A program made the position numbers and the translations under genes. 7,256 nucleotides of DNA, taken from positions 1-7,256 of the forward strand of contig CAZFSG010000055.1 in NCBI GenBank assembly GCA_964521665.1. Direction: 5' to 3'. A model generated the notes under the pieces. That model had not been told where the DNA came from. It searched no databases and saw nothing but the letters and a program-made list of their open reading frames with translations. Numbering within the stretch: the first letter of the stretch is position 1; each line of letters begins with the position of its first letter. This stretch comes from JANXDG01 sp964521665 (GTDB lineage: Bacteria; Elusimicrobiota; Endomicrobiia; DTEH01). Below are positions 1 to 5,907 of this stretch, piece by piece.

Positions 1-1242
1 CAATGGGGTGATGAAGGTAAAGGTAAAGTTGTTCATTATTTATCTCGTAATGCTGATTATATTGTTCGTTATCAAGGTGGGAATAATGCAGGTCATACAG
101 TAGTTTTTGACAATAAAGAATATATTTTACATCTTATACCATCTGGTATATTAGAACATAAAAAATGTGTTATAGCGAACGGCGTTGTTGTAGATCCTGA
201 AGCGTTATATAACGAAATACAATTTTTGAAATCAAAAGGGTTTAATGTTACACCGGAGAACTTATTTATTTCAGACCGTGCACATGTAATTTTACCTTAT
301 CATAAATATTTAGATAAAGTAAGAGAAGAAACACAAAAAATTGGTACAACACAAAAAGGTATTGGTCCTTGTTATGCAGATAAGTATTCAAGGACTGGTA
401 TACGTATAAGTGATTATCTTGAAGAGGATACTTTTATGTGTTTACTTAAAAAAAATATTGATGAGAAATATCCGTTGATAAAAAATTTTGTTTCTATTTC
501 TCGTGAAAGTCTGATAAAACAAATTATAAAAAATTATAAAATATATTCAAAATTTTTAAAACCTTTTGTTGTTAATACAACTAATTTGTTAATCAATGCT
601 ATAGAAAAAGGAAAGGTTGTAATATTTGAGAGTGCACAGGGAACAATGTTAGATGTTGACTTTGGTAGTTATCCATATGTTACATCTTCAAATCCTACTG
701 TTGGTGGAATTTCAATAGGTAGTGGTATACCATCAAAATATATAAAAAAGGTGATTGGAATTGCAAAAGCATATACTACACGTGTAGGTGAAGGACCGTT
801 CCCAACAGAAATAAAATCAAAATTACAAGAAGTTTTACGTAAACAAGGTAATGAATACGGCGCTACAACTGGGAGGCCACGACGTTGTGGTTGGTTTGAC
901 AGTGTAATTGTTCGTTATGCAATAAAAATAAATGGTATTGACGAACTTGTTTTAACAAAACTTGATTGTTTGAAAGGTATTCATCCACTAAAAATTTGTA
1001 TAGCATATAAATACAAAGGAAGATTATATTATGACTTTCCTTCTTCAAGAAAAATACAATTTTTATCAAAACCAGTTTATATTTCTACTGCTGGATTTAA
1101 AGAGGATATTAGTAAAATTAAAGATTATCAAGAACTACCAAAAAATGTTAAAAAGTATGTAGAATTAATTGAACGTTACTGTGGAATAAAAATTAAAATG
1201 TTTTCTTTAGGTAGAGAACGTGATGAAACTATTCTAAGATAA
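1..1242 (+). CDS. purA: Adenylosuccinate synthetase, 5'-truncated by window edge
   Basis: This enzyme catalyses the GTP-dependent joining of IMP and aspartate to adenylosuccinate, the first committed step from IMP to AMP, in the cytoplasm. The frame is open from base 1 and starts inside the family's N-terminal motif QWGDEGKGK. D4 corresponds to catalytic Asp13 of E. coli and H32 (NNAGHT) to His41. Also visible are GTTQKGIGPCYADKYSRTG (residues 115-133), the AQGT-D-D-G-Y-P-VTSSN block (212-230), TTGRPRRCGWFD (288-299) and the guanine-binding TKLD (319-322). There are 413 residues here. By alignment with E. coli only about ten are missing, so the start lies just outside the window; the TTG at 226 is internal. 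Two changes stand out: the usual EGAQG reads ESAQG, and the C-terminal loop usually written S-T/V-G-P reads SLGR. The stop is 3 bases from the next gene, suggesting cotranscription with the histidine kinase. Confidence 0.97.
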   Translation, partial: QWGDEGKGKVVHYLSRNADYIVRYQGGNNAGHTVVFDNKEYILHLIPSGILEHKKCVIANGVVVDPEALYNEIQFLKSKGFNVTPENLFISDRAHVILPYHKYLDKVREETQKIGTTQKGIGPCYADKYSRTGIRISDYLEEDTFMCLLKKNIDEKYPLIKNFVSISRESLIKQIIKNYKIYSKFLKPFVVNTTNLLINAIEKGKVVIFESAQGTMLDVDFGSYPYVTSSNPTVGGISIGSGIPSKYIKKVIGIAKAYTTRVGEGPFPTEIKSKLQEVLRKQGNEYGATTGRPRRCGWFDSVIVRYAIKINGIDELVLTKLDCLKGIHPLKICIAYKYKGRLYYDFPSSRKIQFLSKPVYISTAGFKEDISKIKDYQELPKNVKKYVELIERYCGIKIKMFSLGRERDETILR

Positions 1243-1245
1243 AAA

Positions 1246-3387
1246 ATGAAAAAAGTTTACTTCCCATTTTTTTTAAAATTCATTTTAATCTTTGTAATTT
1301 TATCAGTGTTACCTTTATTGTTTCTCTCATTACAATCAAATAAAATACTTTATCCTGCTTTATCAACATTATATAGAGAACTGCATACAAAAACTATAGA
1401 AAATGTATCTACGATGATAAAAAGTTATTTTGAAACAATATCTCAAATTCTCCCTTTAATAGAAGAAACTGTTATACGGACAGATCTTTCATGGGAAAAC
1501 AAACAAACTATGTTAAAATCTATCATCGACACTAATGACAACATTGTCGCTGTATCGATCCTTGATTTTTCTGGCAAAGAAAAAGTTAAAATTTACAAAG
1601 AACAATTTTTATCCTCACCTATTTTAGAAAATTTTAGTGAAACAAAATTTTTTATAGAATTTAAAAACTCGCCATTACAAAACATACTAACTAATTTCCG
1701 TTATGAAGAAAATTTTTATCAAATTGATACTTTTTATAAACATAAAAATTTTTTTATTCGTATAATACTATCTTTGGAGTCGTTGTTTAACCAATTAGAA
1801 AGATATCGTATAGGTAAAACAGGGTTTGTTACCATAATTTCTGCTAAAGAAAAATCTTTAATTTTTACTAATGCTGAAGATAAACATCTTGCAGAAAAAT
1901 TAATCTCTAACCCTATAGTTAGTATTGCAGAACAATCTACTACCATTGGTTCAAAAGAATTCAAAGAAAATAACATAGATTATATCGCATCATATACTTC
2001 CATTCCTATTTCTAACTGGGTTGTAATACTACAACAACAACGAGACGAAGCGTTTTTACCAGTTACTTTATTGACAAATCGTGCAACTAGGATTATTTTC
2101 ATATTAATCTTTGTTTCTATAATAATTTCTTTTCTTATTGCAACAGGTATTTCAAGACCTATAATAAAAATTATAAATGCAGCGAAAACTGTTGCAGCAG
2201 GAAATTTTAATGTTAATATAAAAATAAAAACATTTGACGAACTTGAGATATTAGGTGAAACATTTAACCACATGGCACAAAAACTTAATGAATATGCAGA
2301 GATACAACTTGACAAACTTATTGCTGAAAAGACAAAAACTGAAGCTATTATTTTCTCAATACAAGATGGGATAATCTTAACAGATTATGCAGGCAATATA
2401 ATGCTTATCAATAAAAAAGCAAAAGATATTTTAAATATAAGTAACACTAATGTAGAAAATCTAAATATATTTAATATCCTTGATGAAAAAATACGGCCTG
2501 TTTTTGAGTCAGCGATCAACCAACCAAACAAAATTTTTGAATTAGATCTTTCCCAGGGTAATTTTGCACGGTTTTATCAAACAATGTCATTACCTGTATC
2601 AACACCAAAAAACGAAAAAATTGGTATTGTTACAGTCCTTCATGATATTACTTTAGAAAAAGAACTTGATAAAATGAAAGATGATTTTTTGCATTCTATA
2701 ACACACGATTTACGAAATCCTATGACTTCTATCCGTGGATTTATAAAATTTTTGTATGATGGTGTAGCAGGACCTATCAATGAACAACAGAAAAAAATGT
2801 TGGAAACAATGGATAGAGCTTCATTTAAATTGTTAAATATGATAAACGATATTTTAGATATTTCAAAAATTGAAGCTGGTAAGATGGAATTGTCAATAGA
2901 AAAAGTTGATATTGTAAAAATTGCACAAAATGTAATAGAACTACAACAACCACAATATGAACGAAAAAATATAAATCTTGTTTTTGAACCACAAAAAAAT
3001 ACTATTGAACTTGAGGCTGATGGTAAACTTTTAGAGCGTGTATTTACAAACCTTATTGGGAATGCAATAAAGTTTACTCCTGAAAACGGAACTATAACTG
3101 TAGGTATAAAAGAAAAAGACAATTTTGTAGAAAGTTTTGTTCAGGATACTGGTGAAGGTATACCTAAAGAATATCATGAGAAAATTTTTGAAAAATTTGG
3201 CCAAGTAAAAAACAAAGCAAAAGGTGGTACAGGACTTGGATTAACAATTTGTAAATATATTGTTGAACTACATAAAGGGAAAATTTGGGTAGAGTCAGAA
3301 TATGGCCATGGAGCAAAATTTATCTTTGTTTTACCAAAAACACAAAATCCTAACATAACAGATGAAACAGATACTAAAACAAATTAA
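1246..3387 (+). CDS. Membrane sensor histidine kinase (Cache-HAMP-PAS-HisKA-HATPase)
   Basis: This is a complete 713-residue inner-membrane two-component sensor kinase. TM1 spans about residues 7-29 and TM2 about 282-301. They flank a periplasmic domain of about 250 residues whose second half (GKTGFVTIIS near 190, then Y-AS-T-IP-S-NW-V near 246-260) looks like the end of a double-Cache sensor. HAMP follows (about 301-353, Pro305), then PAS (about 360-470). HisKA has the H-box ITHDLRNPMTSI with phosphoacceptor H487 (codon 2704-2706). The ATPase domain has the N box NLIGNAIKF (602-610), G1 DTGEGIP (634-640), F box EKFGQV and G2 GGTGLGL (660-666). All catalytic motifs are intact. D488 and N491 fit the DxxN pattern linked in HisKA kinases to phosphatase activity, so it may work in both directions. 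It starts 3 bases after purA with no Shine-Dalgarno, only A-rich sequence. The ligand cannot be told from sequence. A partner could be the convergent response regulator at 4990-5907. Confidence 0.95.
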   Translation: MKKVYFPFFLKFILIFVILSVLPLLFLSLQSNKILYPALSTLYRELHTKTIENVSTMIKSYFETISQILPLIEETVIRTDLSWENKQTMLKSIIDTNDNIVAVSILDFSGKEKVKIYKEQFLSSPILENFSETKFFIEFKNSPLQNILTNFRYEENFYQIDTFYKHKNFFIRIILSLESLFNQLERYRIGKTGFVTIISAKEKSLIFTNAEDKHLAEKLISNPIVSIAEQSTTIGSKEFKENNIDYIASYTSIPISNWVVILQQQRDEAFLPVTLLTNRATRIIFILIFVSIIISFLIATGISRPIIKIINAAKTVAAGNFNVNIKIKTFDELEILGETFNHMAQKLNEYAEIQLDKLIAEKTKTEAIIFSIQDGIILTDYAGNIMLINKKAKDILNISNTNVENLNIFNILDEKIRPVFESAINQPNKIFELDLSQGNFARFYQTMSLPVSTPKNEKIGIVTVLHDITLEKELDKMKDDFLHSITHDLRNPMTSIRGFIKFLYDGVAGPINEQQKKMLETMDRASFKLLNMINDILDISKIEAGKMELSIEKVDIVKIAQNVIELQQPQYERKNINLVFEPQKNTIELEADGKLLERVFTNLIGNAIKFTPENGTITVGIKEKDNFVESFVQDTGEGIPKEYHEKIFEKFGQVKNKAKGGTGLGLTICKYIVELHKGKIWVESEYGHGAKFIFVLPKTQNPNITDETDTKTN

Positions 3388-4969
3388 CTTTGTTTTGATT
3401 CTATACATTTTTTTACTTATTTCTTTTTGTTTTTCTCAACAGTATAAAATTCAAGAAGCTGAAGAAAAAGAAATTTTATTACAAGAGATTGAAATCAAAG
3501 AAGGGCAAACTTTATCACAAATTGCAAATTATTATTTAAAAGATCCAAAACAATGGCCTGAAATTTTAAAATATAACAAGCTCAATATTTCAGATATTTA
3601 CGCACCTTTACCTGGGATGAAAATCAAAGTTCCTATTGTCATTGTGAAAGAAAAATTTCGTCCTGCTTATTTAGTGTATATTTTAAACAAAGTAAAATAC
3701 AGAAAACGTAATTCGGTAGTGTGGGAAGACCCTGTAATAAATATGGAACTGTATAACGATGATGCTATTGCTACTCAAGAAAACTCGCGTGCAAATATAA
3801 AGTTTTATTCTGGCGAAATACTTACCATTGACGAAAATTCTTTTGTAACAATACGTCCTGAACTTAAACAAGAAGAAGTAACTTTACACAAAGGTGGTAT
3901 CCGTGCATCTTCTACAAAAGTTATTACTGAATCAGCAGAAGTTATCCCTAAAATTGATCCCAAACTTCCAAAAACAGATTTTAGGACAAAAGTTCGTGAA
4001 GAAGATAAAACAACTTTAGTTGAAGTGTATGAAGGTGCAGTAGATGTTACAGCACAAGGAAAAACAGTATATGTTCCAAAAGGATTTGGTACTGAAATAA
4101 AATTTTTATCTCCACCTTCAGAACCCAAAGCTTTACCACCACCACCTGAGTTAACTTTTGATCCACAAACTGTGAAATTCTCTAAAGACAATGAACTTGT
4201 ATTAAGTAAATCAGTACCTGTTGTTTCATTTCAATTTAAACCGCCACAGGTTGAACAAAAAGAATCTTTACCTTTTATTTCTGAAAAAAAACAAAAGGTG
4301 AGTATTTCAGCAGTACCAAAAGAAAAATCTGCACAGCAAGAACAAAAAACTAAAGTTTTAGGTAGAATAATTAAAAAATATCACTTACAAATATCTAAGG
4401 ATAAAGATTTTAAAAAAGTTGTGTATGAAGAAATAAACGAACTTAAACCAGACCAAACAATAAACTTTGATTTAACTAAATTGCAATTACCCGATGGAAA
4501 ATACTACTACAAAATTTCCTATATTGACGAATTAGGTTTTGAAAATCCCGCTTTTCCACAACCAATTGTTATTGACACAACACCACCTAAACTTGAAACA
4601 AATTTATTGAATATTACAAGGACAGATAAAGATTTAATTGAATTTTCTGGTGAAACAGAACCCGATGTTTTTCTTACTGTAAACAATAATAGTGTAGATG
4701 TATCGAGAGATGGTAAGTTTAATTATTCATTAGTATTGAAGCCTGGTATAAACAAAATAATTATTGTAGCAAAAGATTTATATGGTAACGAAACAAAAAT
4801 CGAACATCAAATTGAGTTTGTCAAACAATTAACAGAAGAAGAAAAAAAGAAGTTGAAACAGCATCAGAAAACAGATGAAGAAAAAGAAAGATGGACATTA
4901 GGGACAATTACTGCAACTGTGGTAAGTGGCACTGTGATACTTTTAGTTCTTTTCTTTTTTATAAGGTAA
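3362..4969 (+). CDS. Secreted LysM-FecR protein with Ig-like domains and C-terminal membrane anchor
   Basis: This is a 535-residue envelope protein of unknown specific role. Residues 1-25 form a signal peptide (two early lysines, hydrophobic core, likely cleavage after CFS). C23 is preceded by Phe, so it does not make a good lipobox. A LysM domain follows (about 41-95: EGQTLSQIANYYLKDPKQWP, then PGMKIKVP), expected to bind peptidoglycan. A FecR-type beta domain covers about 120-248 (AIATQENSRANIKF, LVEVYEGAVDVTAQGKTVYV). A Pro-rich linker with PPPP (259-262) follows. A fibronectin-like unit covers about 338-405 (YHLQISKDKDF, LPDGKYYYKISYID), then an Ig-like unit at about 406-487 introduced by DTTPP. 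A Lys/Glu-rich stretch (490-510) leads to a hydrophobic helix (about 514-534) ending FFFIR. FecR itself transduces signals to a sigma factor, but none is encoded here, so a structural or sensory role is inferred. The start overlaps the kinase by 26 bases. An in-frame TAA at 3356-3358 leaves ATG 3362 as the only good start. Confidence 0.88.
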   Translation: MKQILKQINFVLILYIFLLISFCFSQQYKIQEAEEKEILLQEIEIKEGQTLSQIANYYLKDPKQWPEILKYNKLNISDIYAPLPGMKIKVPIVIVKEKFRPAYLVYILNKVKYRKRNSVVWEDPVINMELYNDDAIATQENSRANIKFYSGEILTIDENSFVTIRPELKQEEVTLHKGGIRASSTKVITESAEVIPKIDPKLPKTDFRTKVREEDKTTLVEVYEGAVDVTAQGKTVYVPKGFGTEIKFLSPPSEPKALPPPPELTFDPQTVKFSKDNELVLSKSVPVVSFQFKPPQVEQKESLPFISEKKQKVSISAVPKEKSAQQEQKTKVLGRIIKKYHLQISKDKDFKKVVYEEINELKPDQTINFDLTKLQLPDGKYYYKISYIDELGFENPAFPQPIVIDTTPPKLETNLLNITRTDKDLIEFSGETEPDVFLTVNNNSVDVSRDGKFNYSLVLKPGINKIIIVAKDLYGNETKIEHQIEFVKQLTEEEKKKLKQHQKTDEEKERWTLGTITATVVSGTVILLVLFFFIR

Positions 4970-5009
4970 CCTCATTTTACTACAAAACATTATTGTTGTA
5001 TAACCTTAT
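4961..5009 (+). terminator. Possible hairpin at the convergent gene junction
   Basis: ATAAGGT (4961-4967) can pair with ACCTTAT (5003-5009). Inside that loop TACAA (4981-4985) can pair with TTGTA (4996-5000). A T-rich run follows on the plus strand (TTTTCGTTTGTTTG), so it could end the upstream plus-strand transcript inside the 3' end of the opposing gene. The outer stem is AT-rich and its loop long, so folding would be weak. In the minus direction the stem is followed by A residues, not U, so it does not look bidirectional. This is a weak call made by eye. Confidence 0.2.
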
Positions 5010-5907
5010 TTTCGTTTGTTTGTTTAACTTGCTGTTTTGCGAAAGACAACAATTCTTTTGCAAAAGTCAAAACTTCAGCATGATGTGTATATTTTCCTTC
5101 TTGAACTGAGACTACAGCAATTGCTAATTTTAACAACTGTGATTTTATTTCTACATCTTTAAGTTTGTATACAAAATATCCATTTTTTATTGTTTCTTCG
5201 TCATAAATTTGTATTGACAATGTGTCAAATAACGAAATTATATTTTCAACTATTGGTTCGACTTTAGTAGCAAAAGATATTATACTGAAGTTGCCCGCTT
5301 CTATATGATAAAGAGTATCCTTATCATTACCACAACTTTTAACTACCGACCTTAACATCCCAGCAAAAAGTTTAAGTAAGCGATCACCTTGTTCATACCC
5401 ATATCTTAAGTTATATGGTTTAAAATTACATATATCAAGATTTATTACATAAAAGTTTTTCTTTGCAGATATAAGTTCTTTTATTTGATTCTCAAATGAT
5501 ACCAATCCAGGCAGTCGTGTGAGTTCATCAACATTCTCGTAATATCTTTTTATCAACCCCTCAACACGTGCAATAAGTTCATATGGTTCTACCGGTTTCA
5601 CAATATATTCATCAGCACCAAGTTTTACACCGGTAATTTTATCCCGAGTATGACTCAACGATGTTAACATTATGACTGGTATAAGACACAATTCAGGATC
5701 TTTTTTAAGTTCCTCAATTACTTCAAACCCGTTCATCTCGGGCATTATTCCATCCAATACTACAATATCTGGAAGAACTTCTTTAATTTTTTTTAATCCT
5801 TGATTACCATCATACGCTTGATAAACATCATAACCAAAATGTTGGAACGAAAATTTTAACAACTCCTGTAGTTCTAAATCATCATCTATTATAAGTACCT
5901 TTCTCAT
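4990..5907 (-). CDS. Response regulator with degenerate (EAGNF) GGDEF domain
   Basis: This is a complete 305-residue cytoplasmic regulator. The REC domain (1-122) keeps the acidic pocket D8-D10, phosphoacceptor D52 (VVLDGIMPEMNG, codon 5754-5752), T82 and K104 (KP). A GGDEF-type fold follows at about 127-290: DELTRLPGL (usual DxLTxLPN), LDICNFKPYN then GYEQGDRLLK, and a block H-I-E-A-G-N-F-S-I-I where GGDEF should stand. EAGNF (203-207) lacks the Gly-Gly and both acidic residues needed for cyclic-di-GMP synthesis, so a diguanylate cyclase is very unlikely. Residues about 233-297 (IYDEETIKNGYFV, then LAIAVVSV, HHAEVLTFAKELLSFAKQ) resemble the C-terminus I recall from REC-GGDEF proteins carrying HIGGDDF. 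There is no DNA-binding domain, so output is probably by protein or nucleotide binding. Its ATG overlaps the TGA of the protease gene (ATGA) with no Shine-Dalgarno, implying translational coupling. The convergent kinase is a candidate partner. Confidence 0.92.
   Translation of the reverse strand: MRKVLIIDDDLELQELLKFSFQHFGYDVYQAYDGNQGLKKIKEVLPDIVVLDGIMPEMNGFEVIEELKKDPELCLIPVIMLTSLSHTRDKITGVKLGADEYIVKPVEPYELIARVEGLIKRYYENVDELTRLPGLVSFENQIKELISAKKNFYVINLDICNFKPYNLRYGYEQGDRLLKLFAGMLRSVVKSCGNDKDTLYHIEAGNFSIISFATKVEPIVENIISLFDTLSIQIYDEETIKNGYFVYKLKDVEIKSQLLKLAIAVVSVQEGKYTHHAEVLTFAKELLSFAKQQVKQTNENKVIQQ

Noticed and set aside
226..228. TTG as the start of purA
   Set aside because: The same frame is open to base 1 and encodes the conserved QWGDEGKGK and NNAGHT motifs upstream, so the TTG is an internal Leu codon.
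1980..2315. 111-codon minus-strand open frame inside the kinase gene
   Set aside because: Its hydrophobic stretch is only the complement of the TM2 and HAMP coding region; there is no independent evidence for a gene.
2640..3122. 160-codon open frame on the minus strand inside the kinase gene
   Set aside because: It lies antisense to the intact HisKA/HATPase coding sequence. Its protein is Ser/Ile/Phe-rich, as expected from the complement of AT-rich coding DNA, and shows no recognisable motif.
3416..3436. Lipoprotein signal at C23 of the LysM-FecR protein
   Set aside because: The residue before Cys is Phe (ISFC), which does not fit the small residue required at -1; cleavage after CFS by signal peptidase I is more likely.
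4134..4148. CCACCACC-type short repeat
   Set aside because: It only encodes the PPPP linker of the LysM-FecR protein and is not a wider repeat array.
3805..4191. 128-codon minus-strand open frame inside the LysM-FecR gene
   Set aside because: It is fully antisense to the FecR domain, of low complexity and without a family motif; the plus-strand frame is clearly the coding one.
4891..5109. 72-codon plus-strand open frame across the convergent junction
   Set aside because: It overlaps the ends of two well-supported genes in other frames. The Cys/Phe-rich product has no motif and the start has no ribosome binding site.
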